From: Strongylocentrotus droebachiensis
Lineage: Eukaryota; Echinodermata; Echinoidea; Camarodonta; Strongylocentrotidae
Assembly (NCBI GenBank): GCA_035222895.1
Contig: JAVYIG010000703.1
Coordinates: 248,001 to 312,000, forward strand
Reading direction: 5' to 3'
DNA length: 64,000 nt
Part shown: positions 1 to 8,911 of the stretch, in pieces
Layout of the letters: the number at the start of each line of letters is the position of its first letter
Numbering within the stretch: position 1 is the first letter of the stretch
Made by a program: the position numbers and the translations under genes
The notes under the pieces: model-generated
Seen by the model: only the letters and a program-made list of their open reading frames with translations
Database searches by the model: none
What the model was told of the DNA's origin: nothing

Positions 1-450
1 CTATAGTCTCTGTTTTCGTTCTGAAATGTATGATCTGATGTCAGTGATACTAGTGAGCTCGGACTTGCAACACCTGACCTGCTGACAAGATTTGAAATGT
101 ATGATCCCATCTATGTATTTTTATGTAGGGTCTTGATGGGATGCATGGGGCATCTTTTAATAAAGCAAAAATGTTTACTCATTTGCCTACACATGGGCTA
201 CATGGCTTTAAAGGGAAATCTAACTCGAATATGCAACTGCTCTAAAACTAAAAGTAAAAGAAAGCAGAAAAATAAGAGAAGCTAACTGATGAAAGTTTTG
301 GCACTGTCTGACTACTGCAGTGCTAATTAAGAGTAGACTGTCACACCAAAAGACGGATAATACATGCAGTCACGCGCATTCCAAGCAATACTGTAGATCT
401 AGTACTAGTTCAGAATCATATCCAGACTTTTTGACCAGTGACCCTCAACT
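1..450. other. no recognisable feature
   Basis: AT-rich DNA with no gene or repeat that I recognise. Short open frames at 97-285 (+) and 320-520 (+) are about 60 codons, have no domain-like composition and are within chance expectation. Confidence 0.5.
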
Positions 451-647
451 CTCACAGGTTGCACGGCAAACCGCTGCACAATACAAGTGCATACCGATGG
501 AGGGTTGCGGGGGCACGTAAGTCTGTGTGTCTTGTGAAGTTATCTACCTCATTATACAGTAGATAACTTCACACAGGCATGCGCCCGCCCGCAACCACCA
601 TCGGTATGCACTTGTAATGTGCAGTGGTTTGCAGTGAAACCTGTGAG
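451..647. repeat. imperfect long inverted repeat (fold-back)
   Basis: The left arm (451-547) and right arm (559-647) are imperfect reverse complements around an 11-nt spacer at 548-558. Shared blocks include GTGAAGTTATCTAC near the centre, ACAAGTGCATACCGATGG in the middle and CTCACAGG at the outer end. Small indels separate the arms, mostly in a G-rich stretch of the left arm (about 512-535). It could be a fold-back MITE, or a transcribed hairpin if it lies in a transcript. I could not identify a target-site duplication, so the outer limits are those of the visible pairing only. Confidence 0.75.
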
Positions 648-1430
648 AAAGTGGACTACCGGCCCGGGCCCAGATGTCTGGAAATTGAGCATTGCGTGTC
701 GATGCGTAGAGGAATAAAGCAGTGTCTTGTGTCACAGTCACATACATGTAACTTCAAACAATTCGTTTCTATAGTCTTTAGACAGCAAATTTATCTTATA
801 GGCTACCGTATACATGCAGAAATCTTTATCTGGAAATAATAGACCCGTAAATGGTAAACAAAATTCTTTCCCCACAGGCTGTTCAAAGAAGTTTGTAGTA
901 TAATGTGTTGCACATGCATACATTTATCAACCATTCATTTTGTTTTAACTTTATTTATTTTCTCATTAATTGTAGGCATCCTTTGTTAACATATCTCGTC
1001 AAAGCAGTGGATTCAAAGCACATTGTGGCCTCAGTATATTGATGTGAAACCATGCAGAAAATGCTACTCTCTCGCAACCTTGTGGATGTTCCCTAAGGAT
1101 CAGCATGCAGCCTCTTGAAACAGTTGAAGCCATTATCGGTAAATAAATGTGTACATGTAATTGTATTATTTTTGTACATTTATTTGTCATATTATGCATG
1201 ATCACTGACAGACACTGAGACTCTGACTAATTAGACACTACAGAATGGATCATTTCATTTGAAAGGCTTATTTGTCCTAATTTTCAATTATATATTTATA
1301 ATTCAATTAATTTTAGATCACTAAAACCTGCAGGTATGTTGCAATAACCGACAATATTTTGTGAGTTTGAAACAGTGTTTTTGTTACCCTTCAGCATAGG
1401 TCAAGGAGCTTTCATTCAACCCTCTTCAGC
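648..1430. other. no recognisable feature
   Basis: Non-repetitive AT-rich sequence. Short ORFs on both strands (for example 738-923 minus and 999-1205 minus) look random and have no recognisable motif. Confidence 0.5.
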
Positions 1431-1436
1431 AAACTA

Positions 1437-1583
1437 CAGGAATGCCAGTTTTCAGGCAATAGCCTGAATTCAGGGCCTGGCGAGTTATTTTTATACCATA
1501 GTTTAGGTTTTTTGTGTACAAGCTAGCTCATTCATTCTAGGTGATTTTTCAGGCCCTCTGATCAATTCTAACTGGCATCCCTG
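1437..1583. mobile_element. 147-bp hAT-like MITE
   Basis: The element starts CAGGAATGCCAGTT and ends AACTGGCATCCCTG. The ends are inverted repeats matching at 13 of 14 positions. The 6-bp direct repeat AAACTA flanks it on both sides (1431-1436 and 1584-1589), a plausible target-site duplication. CAGGG-type ends are typical of hAT elements, which usually give an 8-bp duplication; 6-bp subgroups have been proposed. There is no coding capacity, so it is a non-autonomous MITE. Superfamily assignment rests on the ends alone. Confidence 0.7.
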
Positions 1584-1589
1584 AAACTA

Positions 1590-1889
1590 GAATTGTATTG
1601 ATAATTTACCAAACAAAATCGTGAATCACGTTTTGCATTGCCCACAAATGTTTAAAATCCAAAGGTGTGTTGACTGTATGTTTTGTGAGCAATAAGAAAT
1701 TATTTCTGATAAATCTTACCAAGCAGTGCTTTTCTGACAGAATTCATTGTTTACATTCCAGTTTTAAAATATGTGAAAGTTTTTCTTAAATTGTATTCCT
1801 TTCTTTTTTGCTTTATTCATGCATTAGAATTCCTTGCGTCTATGTTCCCTGGATCTGAAAGCAGTGCATAATGCAGGAGATTCTACCCA
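1590..1889. other. no recognisable feature
   Basis: AT-rich spacer between the MITE and the SINE. I see no gene, repeat or regulatory signature. Confidence 0.45.
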
Positions 1890-2070
1890 AAAGCTAACCC
1901 ACTGAGCAGCGCCAGATTGACGTTGCTCTATCCCTTATTGTTGAACGCCAAACAAGGTAGCAGCAACTCGCGTCTTTTAACGTCTTTTGGTATGACGCGA
2001 CCCGGGCTCGAACCCACGACCTCCCGGTTGTGAGGTGGACACTCTACTGACTGAGCCAACAAACCGGTCT
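1890..2070 (-). mobile_element. tRNA-derived SINE, minus strand
   Basis: On the minus strand a tRNA-like head runs from about 2068 down to 1994. Its box A is TGGCTCAGTCAGTAGAG (2042-2058) and its box B is GGTTCGAGCCC (2004-2014), both good RNA polymerase III internal promoter matches. A non-tRNA body of about 100 bp follows (about 1890-1993) and contains GTTTGGCGTTCAACAATAAG-like sequence. That body resembles conserved central domains of SINEs in other marine invertebrates as I remember them, which is a recollection and not a checked match. No target-site duplication or clear tail was found, so the edges are approximate. Confidence 0.7.
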
Positions 2071-2398
2071 AAGTTGGTAATAGAGAAAATTGAGTGAGGT
2101 AAATGCAATACAATTCGATTCCATTATTAAGCAATTAAGACGTGAAGTTCGTGAACCTCCAACAAATTTAAAAAATGATGCAGTTTGGTTTTATGTGTAA
2201 AGTGAATGGAAACAAAGGACCTACCGGTACGTGTCTTTGTATGTTTTGGACTGCGCGTATTCAGTGAGCTCTTTTTGATAATATACACTATGTAAAGCAT
2301 ATTGAACTCTATGTCAACATAAAAAACTATGTGATTTTGACTGTTTTGCAGCAATCATGTCTGAACGAGCCTTAAAGTGACTTGGTAACATTGTTCAG
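2071..2398. other. no recognisable feature
   Basis: AT-rich sequence. A minus-strand open frame at 2127-2354 has low-complexity composition and no motif. Confidence 0.4.
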
Positions 2399-2791
2399 AT
2401 GAGAGAAAATAGTGCTATTAAAGGTATTGCCTTCAATGCTATACACCGATACGGGCGAATTTTCATGGATGTGAGCCCTCTACGTTTATCATTACACGCT
2501 GGGGGGCTTCTATCAGCTTGCGCTTTCATTTTGCATGCAACGATCATTGCTTTCTCACAGACAAACCACTTATTATTCCTTGCCGCTTTCGGACATTTCA
2601 ACTTCATTTTGTCTAAATTTATTTCATTTACGATGGATGAATGGGTAGATGATGTCCGTCATTGGCCTAAATTGGAGTTTCAAGATATGTTATTGCGATT
2701 TAGAGGCGAGTTTTGCGTGCGTTTTCGGCAATCGAAGTTTGGGAGACGCCGTTGTAACGGTGTCCCACATATTCATTATCGTGTATGTTAA
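2399..2791 (+). CDS. unidentified 130-codon ORF, possibly an exon or pseudogene
   Basis: This is the longest open frame outside repeats. The first half is moderately hydrophobic. The stretch around residues 8-50 has the alternating pattern expected of a beta-rich domain (RYGRIFMDV, LSLHAGG, SACAFIL). That pattern faintly recalls the N-terminus of the RAD9 clamp protein, but the conserved core residues are not there, and I do not claim the identity. The second half has no recognisable features. A plausible splice-acceptor-like sequence (TTGTTCAG) sits immediately before the ATG, so it could be an internal exon. The opposite strand is also open over 2395-2607, which weakens the coding case. Confidence 0.15.
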   Translation: MRENSAIKGIAFNAIHRYGRIFMDVSPLRLSLHAGGLLSACAFILHATIIAFSQTNHLLFLAAFGHFNFILSKFISFTMDEWVDDVRHWPKLEFQDMLLRFRGEFCVRFRQSKFGRRRCNGVPHIHYRVC

Positions 2792-4263
2792 CATGCAGAT
2801 GATTTTATTGAATTGAAGAGAGTGAGAGACGGAATGATTTAGAGTTAAAATATAAATAATTCAAGGAATTTTAGCCTTTAAAATGTAGGACGGAGTTTGC
2901 TCCTCGGAATTTCATACAATAAATGTGCAAGTTTAATCAATTGCCAGTAGATGCGGGCCTAAGTACGAACGAGCTCTCGCTCATTCAACTTTCCCATTCA
3001 GGTGCTATCCAGAAGCCCCCCAGCTGCCCCCCAACTGTAGCGCCACTTACGGCGGCTTGCGTGGAAGGTCGCCCAAAGTGTATTTGTGTATATGTACACT
3101 TAAAAATAATCTGAAAGTTTGAGTGAAAAAAGACCATTATTGATGATAAATTGAAAACAAAATTTCTGATCTGATCGATTCCTTAATTCTGCCAACCATA
3201 TTTTTATAATTTAATTAAATTTTAGGTGAATGTAAATCATCACAAAACAAAGAATTGGCTCCAACGGTTGGGGAAAATTCAAAAATATGTTGGGAGAATT
3301 AAGTGTTAAAGAGTGACACACAGTGGCGCCTTCAAAGAAAACCATAAATATCTTTGTGGTTTGAGAATTTTTTTGTAATTAAAAGTATACAATTCTTGGA
3401 TTGTATCTGTGATTTTGAAAGCACAATATGGCTAACCTATATTGAATTTGCTGTAAAAATTTAAGTTAAATATTATTTTTTTGTGAAACTCCCCCCAGGA
3501 GTATAAACTTGCCAAATGAATGTTGTGACATTAGCAATGGAATATATCTATTTGTGCTAAACTTTTTAAGCATGTTTGCTATTTTATCTTAAACTTGGAA
3601 ATATCTTCCGAATAATTATTGCACAGTCACCTTGAAATTGCCCAACAGAGCCAATCGTACTAGCGGGAATGTTTTTTGATAGAAATTGTATTTTTATACT
3701 TGAACTTCAGCTTCTGTATTTGCAACAAAATGTTTTTTGATGATATTTATAAGTATGAATGTTGCCACTAATGCCTTTTTTGTGTTTAAGTCATGTGCCA
3801 GTAAGAAGCAGGTTTCTAGCACAGAGAATAGGTATAGTTGAGCTGATTTCTGCACAGTTTTCCAATATGCTGTATCGCCAAATGTAAACATCGTTGTTTC
3901 AACAGGCAAGCAACCATCATCAGAAAACTCTGCAGGTATCAGTCAAGCTCTCCCTGTTCCCCTTGCTGCCAACTTGTTCCTTTTGAGTGTAAGAAATAAC
4001 TTAGCTAAGCCATGTGTTTATCATTTGTGCCATTTTTCTCTTGTGTGTGATTTAGATTGTATAGTTTTATACTTTATACTGAATTCTTGCCATAAAATTA
4101 GATATTCCCCTTGTAATTTTTGTATCTTTCATGTTCAGGAATTGTTTCCAACAACCTTTTGTTTTATGTGATAGTCTTTATCTGCAATAAAGTCTTGGGG
4201 TGGTTGTGAGGAGCAGTTTTGCAGCGTGGAGACGAGGTAGAGCTGCACTGATGAATGCCCAGC
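2792..4263. other. no recognisable feature
   Basis: AT-rich, apparently single-copy sequence. Short ORFs (2923-3114 plus, 3694-3909 minus, 3974-4171 plus) have no motif or family resemblance. It could be intergenic or intronic. Confidence 0.45.
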
Positions 4264-4294
4264 TTTCCGCAGGGTGCTACAAGAATTTTTTTCA

Positions 4295-4318
4295 CCACTT
4301 GCCCTGTCGGGCAAGTGG
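4295..4318. repeat. left subterminal palindrome
   Basis: The arms CCACTTGCCC and GGGCAAGTGG surround a 4-nt centre, 25 bp inside the left end of the hAT-like element. A further half-site ACTTGCCC follows at about 4330. This is a likely binding site for the cognate transposase, by analogy with subterminal repeats of other hAT elements. Confidence 0.6.
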
Positions 4319-4549
4319 GTTTTCAATTTACTTGCCCAAACAATATTTCCACTTGCCCAAAACTTTAAAGCGAAAAAGGACTCGAGACAAAAACATTCAT
4401 CTGATTTATATGAGCAGCGAGTTTTAAATAATATGTTCACAATCATTAACAGTCATTATGAATAAATATCAAACATTTGACTTTTTGTACTTACTAGAAA
4501 ATCCCTGTTGTTTATTCCATTCCGATTCGCACGTGTTCATTTCCCTAGA

Positions 4550-4590
4550 ATAATGACGTCATATTTGGCGTGATTCAACCAATCGGCAAT
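4550..4590. promoter_or_regulatory. CRE plus CCAAT-box cluster inside the hAT-like element
   Basis: An ATGACGTCAT palindrome (CRE/ATF consensus) is followed within about 30 bp by AACCAATCGG, a CCAAT box, and then by GC-rich sequence up to about 4720. This is the composition of a TATA-less animal promoter. It may be the relic promoter of an autonomous relative or a captured host promoter. No downstream ORF is visible. Confidence 0.3.
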
Positions 4591-4898
4591 CAGAGAATAG
4601 CAAAGGCCTGTCGGTGCGGCCTGCAGAGCTAGAGAGAGCGCGAATAAGCTCGCAGCTGGTACGATCGCGCTAGCTGTCTCTAGCTAGCTCACGGCCGGCC
4701 GTGCGTGGAGGCGGAGCGGCATTCATGGCTTGAAGTGTCACTGTTGCATGCGCGCTGAGCTAGCTGAGCTGGCTAGCTGTCTGTGAAGTTTTTTCGAAAT
4801 CGGAACGATCGCTTTTTTGCTTCTGGATTTTGACGACGGGTAAGAAGTTGACGGGTGAATGGTAGAGTTCTTGGACACTAGGAAATTACTGTAAAAGT

Positions 4899-4925
4899 AT
4901 CACTTGCCCGAATCGGGCAAGTGAT
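4899..4925. repeat. right subterminal palindrome
   Basis: The arms ATCACTTGCCCGA and TCGGGCAAGTGAT are perfect 13-bp reverse complements around a single base. A half-site ACTTGCCCG follows at about 4936 and an inverted copy (CGGGCAAG) lies near 4974. It mirrors the left palindrome at 4295-4318 and shares its core. Confidence 0.65.
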
Positions 4926-5004
4926 AATTTGATTTACTTGCCCGACGGCTCAATTTGGTTGCCCCGGGACGTCGGGCAAGCGGGTTTGTCGCGCCCTGTT
5001 TCCG

Positions 5005-5550
5005 CTATGCTGTTTTGCTGAATATGAGGAACTTCCCCAGTCTGCTGTTTGCTTTTCTTCTAAACAACTGCGGGTATCAGTGTAGCTTTACCTAGTCTCC
5101 ATGCTGCTAACCTGCTTCTCACAACCGCAAGACTTATAAGTTAAGCCAATTTATGTTTTAGTTTGTTGTAACAGAATGAAATCTGAAATGAAGCAGCACA
5201 ATTTATAACAAAACAAATATCTTTGTGATGGCCTGTTAACTTTCTTAAAATCAATTATGAGACTGACAGAAATACACTAGGTATTTATACAGCATGTTTT
5301 GGAAGAAGTGTCAGGATGGTGATGGAAAGATTCTGTATGTATAGATAGAAGGTATACAAATAAGTATTCTATATTTTTGTTATCCATTTTCATACCATAT
5401 ACATGTACATTAAAAATATGAAAATTACTTTCTGTCTGGCATGTCTATATATTATGTGATGCAATATTTGTTGCTTTGTTTTTACTGTGTGAATGTTTAA
5501 AATGTGTTCATGAAGTGACTTTTACACTTTCTTCCTTGATCATATAGGTG
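5005..5550. other. no recognisable feature
   Basis: AT-rich spacer with no open frame or repeat that I recognise. Confidence 0.45.
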
Positions 5551-6300
5551 TCATTTAGAGGACAAAAAAGACGTAAAGATCATGTAAGGATAAAAGGTAC
5601 ATCGAAATGACCAGTAAGATGTAAATATCACGTCAAAATTTGATGTCCATACAACGTATACACGACGTCTGTACGACGTCTTTCTTGGACCAATACGACC
5701 TAAAAAGAAAATATGACGTCCATACAACGTTTTCCTATGGTACAAGTTGACGTCTTAAAGATGTCTTTCTTTGACTAATAAGACGTAAATATAACGTCAA
5801 ATTACGACGTCTATACTACAAAATATGACGTCTTCACGATGTCTTCCATGGTACAAGTTGACGTCTTAAAGACGTCTTTCTTTAACTAATAAGACGTAAA
5901 AATCGCGTCAAAATATGACGTCCTCACGACGACGTACGCGGGTGCAAAATCATGTCTTTTTGACGTCGTGTTATGTCGTCTTAAAGACGTCTTTCTTTAA
6001 CTATAAGACGTTAATATGACGTCCATATGACGTCTTCCTATGGTACAAGTTGACGTCTTAAAGACGTCTTTCTTTGACTAGTAAGACGTAAATATGACGT
6101 CCATACGACGTCTTCCTAAGGTACAAGTTGACGTCTTAAAGACGTCTTTCTTTGAATAATAAGACGTAAAAATCACGTCAAAATATGACGTCCTCATGAC
6201 GACGTGCGCGGGTGCAAAATCATGTCTTTTTGACGTCGTGTTATGTCGTCTTAAAGACGTAGTACACGACGTAAATATCACGTGATATTTACCAGTCTCT
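5551..6300. repeat. GACGTC-rich tandem/dispersed minisatellite
   Basis: About 750 bp carries roughly twenty GACGTC palindromes. Recurring blocks read GACGTCTTAAAGACGTC, then TTTCTTTGACTAATAAGACG, then a CATACGACGTC block and GGTACAAGTT. The GTACAAGTT landmark recurs at about 5741, 5852, 6044 and 6122, that is at spacings of 111, 192 and 78 bp, so the array is irregular. A longer block of about 100 bp (around 5909 and 6170) containing GCGGGTGCAAAATCATG is duplicated with few changes. The right end abuts the truncated CR1-like element at about 6300. Confidence 0.75.
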
Positions 6301-6464
6301 GCTATCAGGGTGGGTGGGTCATCACGATAATTACCTGTCAACCAGGTCTTTGTGACACATAAAATGTCAAGTTCATGAATTAAAACAAGTTCGCATATAA
6401 TTGGAATTTTATTCTTAATTGATCTTGCATTCCATAATGCAAAGTTAACTTTGGGTGAAGACAA
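6300..6464 (-). pseudogene. CR1-like non-LTR retrotransposon, start of endonuclease domain
   Basis: The minus-strand frame beginning at 6464 encodes the N-terminal part of an apurinic-like (EEP) endonuclease. It has the motif LWNARSIKNK at about residues 10-19, followed by ELDILCVTKTWL at about residues 31-42. The asparagine of the first motif is present. The second motif normally reads TETWL, and here the catalytic glutamate is replaced by lysine (residue 39), so this copy is probably dead. After about residue 60 the frame runs into the GACGTC repeat, so the element is broken there. It is out of frame with the upstream segment at 6506-6808, implying a frameshift between them. Confidence 0.75.
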
Positions 6465-6505
6465 CGTGGATGCGGAAGGGAGATTGGGTATTTGTAGTAG
6501 TTGTT

Positions 6506-6808
6506 TCAGTCTTCGACGTGACTACAACTACGTTTGGACTGTTTCTGAAGTATTCCAATTCCCAGAGATTTGAAATGATCCAAAACAAAAGGATGCAAAG
6601 CATATTGTGAAACAATAGCCTGTGGGGCACAATTTAATTTCAAAAGTTCAGCACGGTGATAGGAAATAGGAGTTAAGTAGGTTGATCGATGCAGAATTAA
6701 CTCGTTTTCAGTCTGGGGTCCAGGATTAGGATTGATATCACCAGATATCAATAATTGCAGTTGGAAAGTTGATGGTGAGTAAGAATAATAGGGAACACGT
6801 TGAGACAA
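6506..6808 (-). pseudogene. CR1-like element N-terminal segment with 2A-like peptide
   Basis: A minus-strand frame of 100 codons contains LLISGDINPNPGP at about residues 19-31. This matches the 2A-like 'ribosome-skipping' motif (consensus D-V/I-E-x-N-P-G-P) known at the N-terminus of many CR1-type elements. The usual glutamate is asparagine here. The segment lies just upstream, in transcription sense, of the endonuclease fragment at 6300-6464, the expected order for a CR1 ORF2. The frame closes before the endonuclease starts, so the gene is broken. I infer, without direct evidence, that the 5' untranslated part extends toward about 7330-7420. Confidence 0.7.
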
Positions 6809-7857
6809 ATATTTTTGATGATGAAGTTGTAGTTTTCCAAATGATTCGCTTGTTTTTACATAGATTAAAGTGGTAGTCTCAATATTAGATGAATCACCAC
6901 AGGGCCGGTAACACGTCCAAACAGAAAAAAGAGGAATATCAAGATAAGTGGTTCCATCGTTCTAGTATCAGAATGTGGGAACTCCCTTGTGAATTTGGAT
7001 CTAAAAGTTCAATAGGTCAAGCTGACCGCACAGGAGGAATGAAGATTCAACGAGTGAAATTGAAGACTGGCAGCCTCCATAGAAAATGACAGATTTATTG
7101 ATGAAGCGGTAGAATGTACGGTGACGTGACTGTGCTAGCACATTGGACAGGAGTAATGAAGATCCCTTGATGTACAAGCTACACAAAAAGGTTGAAAAAT
7201 CAGTTATGTTTTCACTGAAAACTTCACAATTGATGCATATAACAAGACAGAGAATTCCCAGTAGGTTCCAGGTATAAACTTGCTCCACTGGTGTAAATAT
7301 CAAATCACGAAGATCACAAAAAGACACAAAATTTCACAGAAAACAACAGAGCACATAAGAGTGGTCGCTTGTAAGGCGCTCCTCCTCTTTTGTCTGAGCT
7401 GTGCAACACCGATTCACAATATACAATGGCCATAAGTTTTCTGTGGTGGTTGGCACACACTACATAAACTTCATTTTAAAACTACTTTTTAACAGCCACC
7501 CCTAAATATCTCATACACCACAACATTCAGTGAACATATGTTGTGTTTTTATATCAAAACAAAATTTTACGATCAAAATTGGTTACCCTGGTCAATTTTG
7601 TCTATTTTCTCGGAGAAAGAGCGCATTGCAGTCTTACTCTTCGAAATGAATTGGATATATGCAGTAGTGTTGTTAAATGCCACAAATGGCGCTATAGCAA
7701 TATTGGAGCCAACACGGACAGACAGTGATGGGTTCAAGCTTGGTGGTCTTTAATTCCATGCGGTCTCCAATTCCCTACACCTACCCTATATTATAATCTC
7801 CCATTAAGAATATTGACTAATTAACAAATAGTGGGTTCAGCAATATACTCTGCAATT
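6809..7857. other. possible CR1 5' region, then unassigned sequence
   Basis: The part adjoining 6808 probably belongs to the leader of the CR1-like element. A minus-strand frame at 7001-7327 (108 codons, hydrophobic start) lies there but has no motif I recognise. From about 7420 onward I see only AT-rich sequence and short ORFs (7538-7753, plus) without features. Confidence 0.3.
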
Positions 7858-8123
7858 CATTCACAGTAAGATCTATATAACATTATTTTGCCTGGAATAA
7901 AACACTCCACAAAAATAGACTCCAACTGATCAGTCATCACATTTAAATCATGCTTTACTTGGAAATCCTTACCAACTGGAATGTAAAAAGCAACACCACC
8001 TCCTCTTTTATCGCGTCTGCGATGAGACACCAAACCATATTCAGGAATAGAATATAAATTGACATCACTGTCACTCGAAAACCAAGTCTCTGTGCCGTTC
8101 AGCTTGGATCTGGCTCGATCCCA
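7858..8123 (-). pseudogene. non-LTR retrotransposon endonuclease fragment
   Basis: Read on the minus strand from a Trp codon at 8121-8123, bounded upstream by a stop at 8124-8126, down to a stop at 7858-7860. There is no start codon. The translation includes NGTETWF, then IPEYGLVSHRRRDKRGGGVA, then DQLESIFVEC. These are the central motifs of the EEP endonuclease: catalytic Glu in TETW, the GY/GL-R-DR-GGGVA block and the ESI-VE block. The start reads WDRARSKLNG directly before TETW, as if the normal spacer between the NARS-NK motif and TETW had been deleted. The end reads GKIMLYRSY, also suggesting a short deletion before the YRPP-like region. The fragment is degenerate and much shorter than an intact domain of about 230 residues. 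Confidence 0.8.
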
Positions 8124-8184
8124 TTACAAGTCCCCTGGTGCGACAGCTTGAAAACTTCACTAGAAGAGGGCGATGTTTTTTCCT

Positions 8185-8379
8185 CTAATTTGCATCAGGT
8201 GAAGACGAGCCAAGGCGATGACAACGATTGAAGTCAGCTGGGGCTAATTTGACTGCAAGCTTCTCTCCAACCTCCATCAGGACCGCCTCCGGAACCTCCT
8301 CTGCAGACTCCTTTACTCCGAGGATTTGGATGTTGTTACATCTTCCCTGGTGCTCTATCACATCCAGCTTTATTTCCAA
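8185..8379 (-). pseudogene. non-LTR retrotransposon ORF1 fragment (RRM-like region)
   Basis: A 64-codon minus-strand frame contains the pattern EHQGRCNNIQILGV, a spacer of about 30 residues, then FNRCHRLG. This fits the RRM-containing ORF1 proteins of L1/Tx1-type elements (usual form: Y-S-R-R-N-N-L-R-I-x-G-V ... I-x-R-x-H-R-x-G). Only the middle of the protein is present; the coiled coil and C-terminal domain are missing. It lies upstream, in minus-strand sense, of the endonuclease fragment at 7858-8123. They could be remains of one element with a large internal deletion, or independent insertions. Confidence 0.65.
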
Positions 8380-8772
8380 AACCGTTCAGATATAATTTAT
8401 ATAAATGGAAAAATGTAAATGAGAACTTGTGTGCTTTTTGCAAAACAACTGAATCGTATGTTCATGTTCTTTTAGAATGCCCCCAAATTAGTATTGTTCT
8501 GAAAACTCGATGTTGAATTTATTCGTTACAACACCAAGAAAACACTGCTAATAAACGAAAAATACCTGATTGTTAGTGTAGATTCTAATTGTTTCAACAC
8601 TAAATATATAAATGTAATTATTACATATGCGCAATATGCAATATATAAAATGTATATGTTAAACTACTTCGAAGGAAAAACTTACAACAGTCTTGCAAAA
8701 TGGCATGTTTTTAAAAATGAACTGTGTTTGGATAAAATTTCAGATGTTATATCAAATGCTGTTCAACATTAA
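8379..8772 (+). pseudogene. L1/Tx1-type reverse transcriptase C-terminus
   Basis: The first part of the plus strand (about 8379-8505) translates to a zf-RVT-like module: YKWKNVNENLCAFCK, then ESYVHVLLECP, i.e. CxxC then H and C with normal spacing. A one-base frameshift near 8505 moves to the next frame, which runs through KTLLINEKYLIVS, ITYAQYAIYKMYM and LAKWHVFKNEL to a stop at 8770-8772. That tail resembles the C-terminal helix region of L1/Tx1 reverse transcriptases. The 3' flank has an AATAAA at about 8875. The catalytic RT domain is absent. Orientation is opposite to the neighbouring ORF1 and endonuclease fragments. Confidence 0.7.
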
Positions 8773-8911
8773 AGCCCTTGATTGTATCTGATTGTAAAGA
8801 TTTGAAGAGATGAGGTGTAAAGTGAATGTATATTTCTGTTTTAATTATTTTGTTGTTAAATGTATTTTATAACCGAATAAATACCTCTGAAGAGGAAATT
8901 ATTTAAACAAA

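Larger units (their letters stand above)
4270..4998. mobile_element. 729-bp non-autonomous hAT-like element
   Basis: The ends are CAGGGTGCTACAA and TTGTCGCGCCCTG, inverted repeats matching at 11 of 13 positions. The 6-bp direct repeat TTTCCG (4264-4269 and 4999-5004) flanks the element. Each end carries a palindrome containing CACTTGCCC and GGGCAAGTG, and extra copies of the half-motif ACTTGCCC follow each palindrome. The central 450 bp is unusually GC-rich for this window and contains CRE-like and CCAAT-like motifs. No transposase frame is present. Subterminal repeats of this kind are typical transposase-binding sites. The 6-bp duplication matches that of the MITE at 1437-1583, which suggests related machinery. 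Confidence 0.7.

Noticed and set aside
97..1205. Six short ORFs of 60-75 codons on both strands
   Set aside because: Length is at chance level for AT-rich DNA, with no domains or favourable context, and some overlap the fold-back or each other on opposite strands.
4550..4720. Host CpG-island promoter of a gene
   Set aside because: It lies wholly inside the hAT-like element bounded by inverted ends and a 6-bp duplication, with no downstream coding region, so I treat it as part of the element.
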